A program made the position numbers and the translations under genes. 64,000 nt of DNA from Epiperipatus broadwayi. Its lineage: Eukaryota; Onychophora; Udeonychophora; Euonychophora; Peripatidae. Below, one piece after another: positions 22,978 to 33,429 of this stretch. Within the stretch, counting starts at the first letter, position 1. Each line of letters starts with the position of its first letter. The stretch lies in NCBI GenBank assembly GCA_028023455.1, contig JAQFVV010013090.1, positions 1-64,000 on the forward strand, given 5' to 3'. The notes below the pieces were generated by a model. The model saw only the letters and a list, made by a program, of their open reading frames with translations, made no database searches and was not told the DNA's origin.

Positions 22978-23055
22978 CTCCAATAACGTGCTATTACTTT
23001 AAATATGACGCGAGTGCGCAAAATTTATATTTAAAGTAATAGCGCATTATTGGAG
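22978..23055. repeat. Conserved hairpin in the Tigger-like element
   Basis: 29-bp arms, 22978-23006 and 23027-23055, differ at two positions around a 20-nt loop. The equivalent place in the copy at 58817-60211 (near 60055-60140) keeps the pairing. Confidence 0.6.
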
Positions 23056-23179
23056 CTCGATTTCTGATCTAATAATTTTTATCGCATAAAAGAAAACCGC
23101 ATACAAAGATATTAAGAAACATGAATCGCATAACTTCAAAATCGCATTAAATAAATCCGCATAAAACGAGACCTAGGTA

Positions 23180-24459
23180 TATATATAAAATTATCATATT
23201 ACCATTGCAATATGAGACATGAGCTGTTCATAAACTAAAATCAATTTACTTAAATCTAATACATAGTTGTTTTTTTTCCAATAATTTTTCTTGTAAGCTG
23301 GAAATTTAATAATTTCATTTTCAACTATATTTCATTTAATTTTCTTACTTAGAATGTTTTGTTATGCTTATTTGAATTTGCACTTTTTTTTTTTAGTAAG
23401 ATATACTTTTTCAACTGATAAGACCTTCGAATATCAGTATCATAAATGTGTCAAGATTCAATGATATCAAATCTTTAAATTATTTTTTTTTCATATAAGT
23501 TATCAAGATAGTTATGTACCACTTCTTTATCAAATACTAATAGCTTCAATATATTTATAAATATAGTTTCTGTATGTAAACTGATAATGATCTAGCTTCT
23601 TTGTTAATGATTTAAGTTTCAATTTTTTTCTTAGTTTTATACAACTGCTTCCATTAATCATTACAAAAATTAAAAAACAAATAGTGTATATAATCCCCCC
23701 CCCCTCTTTAGTATATATATATAAAATACAAGTCCTATTTTTCATCTGATTCTTAGGATGAATAATTATTAAACAGATCAGTTCAGATGCAGAATCCATT
23801 TATTTACAAATACATTGAAATTACTAAATATTGGAAAATAAATGCTGTTATAGTTATTATGACAAGTTAAAAATAAAAAAAATTCTCTAAAAATCAGTTT
23901 AGAAAATTGTGAAGCAGTAAATGAGTTCGATTCAACAAGGTTCTTGATAAATTAAAAACTTGTGTTTTATTTCCATAAGTGATGGATTAGTGAGATATAT
24001 GTGATCAAGTTCTTTAGTTAGAAATTTTTTCCTAATGTTTTATTACAATATTTTTTACATATCACTGAAAAATTAAAAATTTTCTAAAGCAACAGAGTTG
24101 AATGTCTTAGAAAAACTTCAAAATAAATTTATATCCATAAATGAAAAAAAAAAAAAATCTATATTCCATTTTATACACTACAATTCATAATAACAGCAGA
24201 ATGAAGTCCAGACCCATTTCCATTAAATAAAATTCACTGTTAAATGGATTTGAGCCCCCCCCCCCTCAAGAATGCACGCAATACAACAAATCTATGTTAC
24301 TATTGTTAAAGTAACTTTAACAAAGTATTTTATTAATACAGTTAATTTCATTAATTATTAAATCTAATGAACTAGCCTGAAAAACCATGAAATTTTCTTT
24401 TCTACAAGCTTTCATGAAATTAAATAAACATTATAATTAGTTTGGTCTTCAATCCTTAC
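23180..24459. other. AT-rich stretch, probable intron
   Basis: No gene seen. It contains C10 runs near 23695-23704 and 24256-24265. If the two candidate exons are joined, this is part of their intron. Confidence 0.45.
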
Positions 24460-24544
24460 CAATAGAATTTTTTTCATTCTGAAATAAAGCTACAATGTTC
24501 ACAATAGCACTTTTAATTTCTTTTAAAAATTCTTTATCGTTCAT
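24460..24544 (-). CDS. Candidate coding exon, pairs with 21540-21637
   Basis: On the minus strand an ATG at 24542-24544 opens 28 codons, MNDKEFLKEIKSAIVNIVAL and onward, ending with one base before a consensus donor G|GTAAGG at 24459. Joined to 21540-21637 it gives a frame of 60 residues. The frame is also open for about ten codons upstream of the ATG (KLKLAHRNI), so the exon may instead continue to an acceptor near 24570 and belong to a longer protein; no strong pyrimidine tract is present there. The product looks helical and soluble. Function unknown. Confidence 0.45.
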
Positions 24545-25739
24545 GATATTTCGATGAGCCAATTTCAGCTTATGGCTTATTCAATCATAAATAAGCCATA
24601 GTTTAATTTCTAATTTGTACTTGAAGGAAGATAATTATGCCAGGCAAGAGAGTGCTGTTTCCAAAATGTATCATACAGAAATAAGTAATTAAACATATCA
24701 AATTGTGTTCACTAATTATATCGCTGTCAATGATAAATTAAATTTGACTTATTTTAACGTGATAAATATTTCACTGAATATTTTATTAACACAATTAATT
24801 AAATACCTATAAACAAAATTAAAAAGAAATAATAAAAAAAAAAAATGTTTCCTTCCTTAAATCTAAAGAATCACTCCTGATTAGTTTTAAAATTCTCTTT
24901 TTCTGACAACCTTTCTGCAATGAAACAAACTTAAGGTCTCTAATTTAAGTTTGCAAAATAACAATTTTATGCATAAACTTGTTTTAAATAAAATTTTATA
25001 TTTTTTTATTCTAGTATTCTATTTATGATAATATACACTGCATTTTTCTTTTTGTAAAATGAACTAACAGTTATTTTATAAATAGCTAATGCACAATTTA
25101 GTATCAGCTTCATTTTTTATTTTTTTTTATTCCTTTTTTAACACAAGCACTATAGATGCTGTTCAGTTGAGCACAAAAATATTAAAATTTTAAAAACGTT
25201 TAACAAAATCATATTCAACATCTTTATATAGTTTGGAAAAGTCATGTTATATATACATATGAAGAAACAGGTTGTCACATGACTTGCATAGTGCTGAAAA
25301 GGCACATCTATGCATAATCTAAAAGCAGCACTGTTATACAGAAAAGCCATTAAGAGATCCTAATGAACTATAAAAATTTGAAGATTAATAAATATTGATT
25401 TGATTTTAATAAAATGTTTAACATTTCATTTATTTTTTAACAAAAGATAAAAATGAATTTCAGCTCTGACTTAAATAATGGCTAGTAGAATTTAAATTCC
25501 TTTTTTTTTTTTTAAAAAAAAAAAAAGTTTCTCACAATGCCTTTGTTTAATAAATTTGAACAATAACAAAAACAAACCATGCAATGCAATATAGATATAA
25601 AAATAAAATTAGTTTTTTTATTTCTTATTCTGTATTATATTATTTTCTTTAAAAAATTTTATAATACATTTTATTTTTAAAAAAATAATTTCTTTAATTC
25701 TACATATATGATTCCCCCCCCTACAGTACAGGTTTTTTC
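24545..25739. other. AT-rich non-coding stretch
   Basis: A short inverted repeat GGCTTATTcaatcataAATAAGCC lies near 24571. A T13A12 junction occurs near 25501-25526 and a C7 run near 25714. No gene is seen. Confidence 0.5.
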
Positions 25740-26035
25740 ATACCTGCACTCCAATATGTAATATATAGGGGTTTGAACTCAGACTTTCACACGACCCTCA
25801 ACCATCCACCCTATCTCATACTGCTGATCCACTTGATCACACACATGTCGAAAAGATAAATAATTACCAATATATGTATTTTGTGCTAAACCAGCACTCA
25901 TCAGTTGGTCCAGATTATCATCTTCACACATATATACAATCAATGCTCAGCTCATATTAAGATAGCCAATCTTCATACTTTAATGGACAGGCTTCAATCC
26001 ACTCCACTCCACAACTCTTCAGTAATCCATTTCGT
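25740..26035 (-). repeat. Hammerhead-SINE, minus-strand copy
   Basis: On the minus strand, from the 5' end: TTGAAGCCTGTCCATTAAAG (as at 20210), the hammerhead-like segment at 25870-25935, a TTATTTATCTTTTCGACATG linker, an A-box-like GAGATAGGGTGGATGG and a good B box GAGTTCAAACCCC near 25768-25781. It is the clearest example of the tRNA-like Pol III promoter part. Confidence 0.65.
25870..25935 (-). ncRNA. Hammerhead-ribozyme-like motif, one core base changed
   Basis: Stem III arms ATATATGTGT and ATACATATAT pair over 10 bp with one G-U. CTGATGA lies at 25898-25904. Stem II is a perfect 5-bp GTGCT/AGCAC with a GGTTT loop. The following bases are AAAA instead of GAAA, consistent with a CpG to CpA change (CACGAAA to CACAAAA). 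Position 17 again aligns with G. Confidence 0.6.
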
Positions 26036-26944
26036 CTTAATTCTACATAATTATTGCAGTAATATCTTGCAATACTGAACACTTTGTTCCTACTTATAGA
26101 TAAAAATTACTAGAACAAATTTATCTCCACCTCCATTCAAAAATGGGCTGTAAAGCTTAATTGCTGTATCAAAATTTTTAACTGAAAATAAATCTGGAAC
26201 GTTGATAAACAAAAGTTAATATAGAAATATAAAAGTTAAATTCCTATCTCCATACAGCAATATATTTTTGATGTTTTATTATGAAATAATTATATTTCAG
26301 TTACCTGCGTAATAACAAAAAGCATTTACTTCTCTATAAACAAAATTTGAAGATTTAAAAAAAAAAGAAATATAAAAAACACATTTTATAATTGCATTTT
26401 TTATTAAAAATATACAAAAAGTAATTGCAAAATATTCATTAACATCTATATCAAAATGTTATCTATGAGAAATGTAAAACAGAAAATAACTAAACTATAT
26501 AGTAAGAAAAAATTTCCTGCAAAAAAAAAAAAAAGGTTCAAAATTGTCATACAAAATTTTTCCATTTGTATTATTTTTTGGAATTTTTCTTTTTTAAAAA
26601 AAATAAATGAGGAACTTCTGGTGTTAGAAAATGCAGATCTTAAATAAATGGCAGTGATTGTAATGCTGGTACCATCATCATTATCAATAAAAAAAATCAT
26701 CGTACTCTTTTACTCCTATAAAAAAAAGAAATCATATTAATAAGACATAACATTATGAAGATCTAACAAAAGTCTAGCAAATTAAATTACATTTATAATA
26801 ACCCCTAATGAGTGTCAGCATAAAACATCCTTAAACTAGTAGTTTTTTACTGTTCTCTTGCTCCATCTTTTCTTTACCTTTATTGTTCTAGAGATAAGAG
26901 ACCCATATTTCTTTACAGCAACTGCTAATGGCAAATGTATATAT
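26036..26944. other. AT-rich non-coding stretch
   Basis: Weakly open frames on both strands around 26446-26700 are low-complexity Lys/Phe-rich translations and are not supported as genes. A short plus frame EELLVLENADLK then stop at about 26607 could be exon-like but has no good splice context. Confidence 0.4.
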
Positions 26945-28089
26945 TGTAACGGCGGGCTGGTTTTGGTCATCGACAACCGGCACAAGAGTCGGGGCCGAAT
27001 AAACCTGACATAGCGTAAAGTTTTATTTGTTTACTCATATCGATAGTTATTAGCTATCCACACAAGGGGGCGCCAGATCGATTATTTATGGATTTAATTC
27101 TCGCATCACTGTCATGTCAAAACGACGAGTCAAATCCTCTCAAACCCAGCATAGACCAATAGATAACTCAAGGCGTAATACAGTTATTTGGGGGCGACTC
27201 CTCCCGGAAAAGCCCCTGTCCGCTAATGAAAAATCAGCTGGTTTCTAATTAGTCGACTACAGCATAAGATTCATTTATTGGTTGTCACTGTCCAATGCGG
27301 GGTTCGTTGCCCCGAACACTAGGCTTACAAGTTCATCCCCCACATTCGTATACAAATAATTATTTGCGCGTTACTTGATTGATTATAGACCCCCGCTCTT
27401 AAATCTATCTTAACTAAGGTTAAATAAGAAACATCGTATTCGGCACATGTTGACAAATTCATAAAGAAACAATTGAAATGAAATTTAAATTTAACTAAAC
27501 ATATTTCAACGATGAATTATTAAAGATTAAATAAATTACGATTTTAAGTGTATGAAAAGATTTGAGAAATGCTCGACTTGGTTAAATATTGAATAAATTT
27601 ATTAAATGTGAAAAGAAACATTAATAATTTGGTTTATTGCCCACATACATTCACGCTCACAGATCATAATTAAACAAGCACCATGTGAACATCGGAATAA
27701 AGTTCCTTTCCATTTGAGAAAATATATTATCTTTCCTTAGATTCACTAAATTAAAGTTCATGTTTACAAAGTTCTAGCTAAGATAAGTTATGATGCGAGG
27801 AAAGTTTAAGTTTGTTTACTTAGGTTGGTTAATTACGGGATTTTCCCTACGAGTTTATAAAGTGAGTGAGTGAACATAATATAAAACATATTTACCTAGG
27901 ATTTGATTTGGTTTCCGTGGCTGGAGTGGTTCGCTTGCTTATAACGAGTATTGGATGGTCTGGACGAGTTTGGGTATCTCTTGGAACATGAATTTTTTAT
28001 TGGGAGCATTAACTTCACACGACGATGTTCTTGTAATTTCGTAGCTTCGGAGATAATTAGTAGCGGAGCGCCGATCAGTCACTGAAGGG

Positions 28090-28095
28090 TTTATT
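28090..28095 (-). terminator. Polyadenylation signal of solo LTR B
   Basis: AATAAA on the minus strand about 180 bp downstream of the TATA box, a typical R-region arrangement. Confidence 0.45.
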
Positions 28096-28272
28096 AGCCC
28101 CTCATGACAGTCGACGCTCTTGATATTAATTTCGTAGTGATCATCTTGAACGCGGAAGAATAATACGTTATTGCAGAACAACTATCTTGATAAAATAAAA
28201 AGCATAAGCAAAGTGTGAACTACAATAATAATAAACAGATTGGATTTTTTTTTCTGAATAGTTTTTAACTGA

Positions 28273-28280
28273 TATTTATA
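28273..28280 (-). promoter_or_regulatory. TATA box of solo LTR B
   Basis: TATAAATA on the minus strand, just after the GC-rich segment GGATCACCCGG. Confidence 0.5.
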
Positions 28281-28917
28281 CCGGGTGATCCTTATCGGAG
28301 GATCCAATCTACCCCCAGAGTTCCGTGTTCCTGGAGCTGCCGTTCAGGTCCGTGTTTGAGGTAACTGTTTCTCAATCCTTGTGCTAAAGGCAATATTTAT
28401 TTCGAGACAATCTTTTGTTGCAATCTTACTCAACCAACCTTACTTCTTCACACCTCGAGTGCATGCGTGTGTGCGTGTGTTTTACAAGAACAATACAAGC
28501 TGTATTAAATTTAGAAGTCGAGCATTTAATCTTTTCCTCAAATCTTTTCTATAAGTTTTACTTTAGTTAACATTATAATTCTAACATAAACATATTTAAT
28601 TACCCCGTGGCGTCTTCGAATGACAATTATATTTTATTATTTATTAGAGCAAATTATATTTATTACTTCTAAGATTAAATTATATTTCTTTTATTATTTC
28701 TTCGCGAAGGCTATTTTATTAAATTTTATTACCTGAAAGCTATAATCATTTACTCGGACGTCTACTATCTATATTTTATAAATGTATTTTATGAGAGGAA
28801 AAAAAACTATTACAGGTTATGAAAACAAATTACGAGTGTTTTAGGTTGCTTGCTGGGGTGTGTGTGTGTGATGTTTCCTAGGTTTAATATCGATGTAACG
28901 CTATCTCGTTACAATAT

Positions 28918-30054
28918 ATATATAACAAAATTTAAAGTTAGAGCATTTTCCAATGTGATTGTTTGTATTAATCTTTGTGCTTTCAAATTTTTTTTCTTTT
29001 GTCCATGAATATAATCTGAGAACATTGAAAGTACTCTAGACAAAAAAATTAAATTTGTACAAAATAATCTTTAAAGATTAACTTAAAAGAATCTTATTGT
29101 ATTGTAAAATGCATTAATTTACTATTAGATTTTTTTACATATATATCTTCAGAATTCTAAAAATTATAGTTAGATATAGCATAGTTCACAAATTTTAATA
29201 ATCAGCAGATATTTTTCCTTCTCTGAACCGAGCACATACAAATGATATATATGTTAGAGCACATGCAAATGATATATATTTTAATCTTCTTATATTATCA
29301 TTTCTGAATTGCATGTATTTTGCTTAGTAAAATATTTTCTAAACTAAAGCAAATTTATTTGATATCATCCTTACTTATATCATTAGTTGATACCTGAATC
29401 ATTCAATGTCTGATATGCACCAGAACTTGATCTTGACAAAAAAACAAAAGCCAATAATTTAATTATCCAAGCCAATACAAAATCTGATCCTCTCCCCCTC
29501 CAAAAAAAAAAAAAAAAACCCTAAAAAATGGATTCAGGTAACTGAATAAAATTTATAAATATTAAATGAGAAAGTAAGAAAAAAGTTCAAAGTTTAACAA
29601 TAAAACAGGAAGTATATTTTAAAATGTTATTATAATTGCAAATATGCAAACATTAATTAATATGAATGAATGCATTTAAACACATTATAATTTACTACGT
29701 TTAACTAAAATATAAGATGTTATATAATATCCAAGTTCTGAATTGTGAATTATGGCAAAGCAAATCCCAAAGGACCAGCTTAAAATAACTTACTCTTTTA
29801 TATTCAGAATAAGATCATTTCTATACACACTTAAATAAACAGTCAATAATAATAATAACATTAAAAAAAAATTGAATGTTTGGCATACATTTTTATTCTC
29901 CTTGTTGATTTCATTATAATTTAACAGGAATGAATTAGCTGACATTAACTTTTATATCAATATATATAAACTTAAAGCATAACACTCTATAATACTATAT
30001 TATAAAATAAAACTGAATACAAATATAATGTATATACTGAACTTTAGATGTAAT
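28918..30054. other. AT-rich non-coding stretch
   Basis: No gene or repeat recognised. A run of A16 follows a C-rich stretch near 29490-29518. Confidence 0.5.
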
Positions 30055-30350
30055 TATAGGGGATTTGAACACAGACTTTCAAGCTCCCTACAGCTATGTA
30101 TTCCATCTTATATATACTACTAATACACATGACCACATACATGTGAAAAAGATAATCGATCTCCAATATATGTATCTCGTGCTGAATCAGCACTTATCAG
30201 GTGGGCCAGAGCATCAGCAGCACAAGATACATATATTGTAGATCATTTATCTTTTTCACATGTATATGGTCGCGTGTACTGATTATATAAGACAGAGTGG
30301 ATAGCTGAAGTCTGGGTTCAAATTCCCTCTAATATTTGTAAAATTACACT
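30055..30350. repeat. Palindromic hammerhead-SINE locus
   Basis: Head-to-head pair. The left arm (30055-30175, minus sense) and right arm (30224-30350, plus sense) are inverted copies containing GATACATATATTG, TTATCTTTTTCACATGTAT, an A-box-like GAGTGGATAGCTG and, in the right arm, the B box GGGTTCAAATTCC at 30313-30325. Between them lies one hammerhead-like core on the minus strand with CTGATAA (G8 to A), a perfect stem II GTGCT/AGCAC and GAGA in place of GAAA. Both core changes should inactivate it. Confidence 0.65.
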
Positions 30351-32129
30351 GAAGTAGCAAAATCTATTAATTACTTAACCATTATTGAGTACTATCCTTT
30401 CTTTCACGTGCAAAAAAAAAAATTAATTATTGTGCACAATGTTGAGATATTTTTATTATTATTCTAAAAGATTCTGTGCACTAAAGCTAGAAGTAATTTT
30501 TTACGGAGTTTTTCAATTAGTTAGCAATGACTTTTCAAGATCACAATCAAGAGAAAATCCTTATACTTAGGAGAATTCAAACTATTTCTAATGAAATTTG
30601 TCTCCGATATATATATATATATGCACACACAAAACATTTCTGTTTCATTCATTATTCATTAAAGGTTTTGATAAATAAATAAACGTAATAACCTTTATAC
30701 TTTCAGACTGATTTAAAATTTAACTGCAAATTCTATTAATATTTTTAATAAAATTTTTCCTTTTTAATCACATTACCTCTGAGCAGCAAGATCAAAATTT
30801 GCAAAAACTAAAAATCCAGTTGGCAACAAACAATATTTTTATAGAAAGTCATGCTTGTTGCCAGAATACATTTTTATGAAGAGGATGAAATCATAAAGTA
30901 TACAATAAGTTATTTCAAAATGCTGCCAAAATTTTAGGTGCTTAAACAAATTTCTCAACTCTTTCAAAAATTAAATAAATATGAAAGAAATTAACCTTTG
31001 TTTAATTATATAACTCTCTTTAGTTCAATATAATGTGGATTAAAATGGATTTTATGGTAATACAGATAATAAAATCATACAAAAAATTATAAAAATACAT
31101 TTTAAATTTAAAAATGCAAAAAAAGTAAATACTTCAGAATTTAAATAAAATGTGCCTGAATTATTTGTTTTTAATATTACCATTTAAGAATATATAATTA
31201 TAAAAAAAAAATGTGTCTTTATACTTATATATAGAGCAGTTCCTACATAGAAAGACAGCTGTCTCAGTTTTTAAGACAATTTAAAATCATAAGAAATGCA
31301 CATGTAACTATTATTATAAAATTTAATCAAATAAATGTATTTCTAGGAAAACAGAAAGTCATAAATGATTTGGTTAAAGATTCTAGACCATCAGTAATAA
31401 TAATAATAAAAAAAATGATAGTAGATAATAAGATGAACATAAATTAAAATAAATATACACTTGCTAAAACATTTAATAAATACTTTTTTTTTTTGGTAAT
31501 ACATTATAAATTTTAATCTGATGCTAATGCAAAAAATGGGTATTATGACTAGATATTATAAGGAGATATACAATTGAGCCATATATAATATGAAACTTAA
31601 ATCAATTGATATTGATACCATAAATGATCAAATAATGAAAGGGTATATAAATATATTAGGTTTCAATGTTGGTGTTTTTAATTCTTCATTGCATTCAGAT
31701 ATTTTTCTAGAATGTTAAAAGAAAAGTAAGTTATGTTTGTTTTAAAAAAAAAGAGAGAATCTAGCAGTATTGAAAATAGTAGATCAGTGGATTATCTAGA
31801 AGTGAACTATGAAATTAAAAACAAATAAGACATTTTAACTGATTTAAGTAAACATTTATCCAATTAATGAAATATATTAATTCTAATATTCTCATGTATA
31901 AATGATGAATTTATAGTATTATTTCAGGAAATTTCCAGGTAATGAAAATATAACAAATATCTGATGTTTCCGTACAATGAGCTTCTTCTTTCTCAAATCA
32001 TAAGAAAGTATATGGTGAGATTTAAAATCGTTATTGTTTTCTTTTTTATAATGTACCATCATCAATTTGAAAATTGTTTGAATTGATAATAAAACCGAGA
32101 ATGAAGTTATTTCTGATACAAAAAAAATT
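30351..32129. other. AT-rich non-coding stretch
   Basis: A (TA)n tract lies near 30608-30622 and a C-poor, A-rich composition prevails. No gene is supported. Confidence 0.5.
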
Positions 32130-32149
32130 TCTTTAATCAAAATTTCAAT

Positions 32150-32480
32150 ATGAATTTGTATCAAATGGTAGTGTAACAGCTCTTCATGATCATATTAATA
32201 ATATTACTCAGTCATTGGAGAAAGCTATAAGACTTTGACAGTACACATTGATATTTCTAAGGCTTTTGATACAGTAATCACAAGATACTGTTAAAAAGGA
32301 TTTTCTATTAAGGATGTGGAGAAATGTTTTATATTTGGTTGAAAAGATTTTTATGTAAAAAAATGTTAATGGTTCATATTGGCTCAATAATTATACATAC
32401 ATAGCAGAATAATTAAAAAAAATCAGTATTTTCATTACTAGATACTAATACTACACTAAGAGTATTAAAATGGTAATTTA
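32150..32480 (+). mobile_element. Non-LTR retrotransposon reverse-transcriptase fragment
   Basis: The plus strand reads VSNGSVTALHDHINNITQSL and, after a frameshift, TVHIDISKAFDTV at about 32243-32276. The second matches RT motif A of CR1/L2/jockey-type LINEs (FxDxSKAFDTV) with its catalytic Asp. Stops and frameshifts follow directly. It may be the same family as the LINE at 56368. Confidence 0.6.
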
Positions 32481-32734
32481 AGCCTTACAAAACATGACAA
32501 AGATGTCTGCAGCTTTAGTGTACATTGTAATATTTGCATTTGTTTTTATAAATCTTAATTTAGTGTAAAAAGTATTCACTGTTTAATTTCAAGAGGAGTT
32601 CACTTCACTCTAATCTTGAGCCACGATAGAATACTATAGCATTCATATCTCCATTCTGACTTTCACTTTTGTCAGTAAATTATTATACTGTGCTTCTGAC
32701 GCACACCAGTGAAACTATTATTTTAACTGTATAT

Positions 32735-33420
32735 ATTAATGGCTTAGCGCTTTCGGGGCATATTTGCTCTCATATTCATAGCCTGTAACCTTCTCTATTT
32801 TGTGTTATCGTTAATATATGCAAATTGTTTAGTAAGTCTATTTCTTGGATATCAAGAAACAGGAATCTCGTATATGTTGATGGCTTTCGGGGCGTCCCAA
32901 TGAAATATGCCTCTTTCACTTTGCGTTTGGTATCATCTTTCTCCAAGCACACTATTTCAGCAATGGTAGGTTTGAATATGTGTTTAGCTATTTTTTGGTG
33001 CTCCAGAAATATTGAACTGCCTTCGTTTTTAGTGCGCGATCTATTATATATGTACAGGTGTTGAGATACTCTGGTCATGGCAGTAGCCCGAGTTTCCCCA
33101 TAATATGGGGCCCTGCGGTCAGCTTGTGGGCATGTTATCTTATATACCACTTAGGGGGTTTGGTCTAAATTGATTTTATCTTTAGAGTTGTCGATGAGTC
33201 TGTTGAAAGTTGGGGGGTGGGGTTGAAAACCTACCTTAAATTGTTTGCATAGGTTTTTAACTAAGTCTTTGGCCACTGGAACGAATGTATTTATGCATCT
33301 AGCAGCAACTGTTTATTTTTTCATACCATTTATGTTAATAGCTTAAAATTTAAAAAAACTATTAAGATTTTGAATCTAAATTCTTGCATAGTTACAGACC
33401 TAGCCAGGACAGTTTCTATA
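32735..33420 (-). pseudogene. Penelope-like element C-terminus with GIY-YIG nuclease domain
   Basis: On the minus strand a nearly continuous frame runs from CINTFVPVAKDLVKNLC (about 33300) through a linker PTFNRLIDNSKDKINL, one in-frame stop, then VYKITCPQADRRAPYYGET and TRVSQHL. The VYKI...YYGET pair is the GIY-YIG motif, and the preceding linker and the KITC start are typical of the Penelope-like retroelement endonuclease. The open part (32776-33150) has 124 codons. The 3' end carries TTAGCGCTTTCGGGGC and TCATATTCATAGC (32742-32782), a pair also present in the palindrome at 57540-57782. The reverse transcriptase is missing at this locus. Confidence 0.75.
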
Positions 33421-33429
33421 TATAGTTGT

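Larger units (their letters stand above)
21735..23179. mobile_element. Tigger/pogo-like non-autonomous element, copy 1
   Basis: Termini are CACCTGAGTCTCGTTTTATG and, inverted, a matching TAAAACGAGACCTAGGT at the right, flanked by TA-rich target sequence. The terminal CTCGTTTTAT resembles Tigger1 ends (TACCTCGTTTTATTG). Subterminal CGCATAAAA/CGCACAAAA words recur many times, as in related elements. A second copy lies at 58817-60211. No transposase remnant is seen. Copy 1 has an internal 147-bp tandem duplication (22561-22853) and a conserved hairpin (22978-23055). It is inside the intron between candidate exons at 24.5 and 21.6 kb. Confidence 0.65.
26945..28913 (-). mobile_element. Solo LTR, family B
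   Basis: The 1969-bp element starts TGTAACGGCGGG and ends CTATCTCGTTACA, with ATAT duplicated at 26941-26944 and 28914-28917. It is visibly richer in GC than its surroundings. On the minus strand a TATA box TATAAATA (28273-28280) with GC-rich upstream sequence is followed about 180 bp later by AATAAA (28090-28095), the order expected for U3, R and U5. No coding domain or second LTR is present, so a solo LTR is the best reading. The shared TGTAAC start suggests the same broad group as family A, but the bodies are unrelated by eye. Confidence 0.65.

Noticed and set aside
26446-26700. Overlapping open frames on both strands
   Set aside because: Both translations are low-complexity Lys/Phe-rich products of A and T runs, with no splice context or family resemblance.
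27939-28181. 80-codon minus frame in solo LTR B
   Set aside because: It covers the R/U5 region of the LTR, has no family resemblance, and open frames of this size are expected in less AT-rich sequence.
29753-29839. Small plus frame starting MAKQIPKDQLKITYS
   Set aside because: No splice donor, promoter or conserved motif; the length is within chance.
30160-30245. Apparent intact cleavage site GTATC of the hammerhead at 30.2 kb
   Set aside because: That GTATC is the complement of the opposite arm's GATAC in the head-to-head pair, not a true 5' arm of the ribozyme. The core also has two inactivating changes.
32825-33064. Plus-strand frame of 79 codons
   Set aside because: Antisense shadow of the Penelope GIY-YIG coding sequence on the minus strand.
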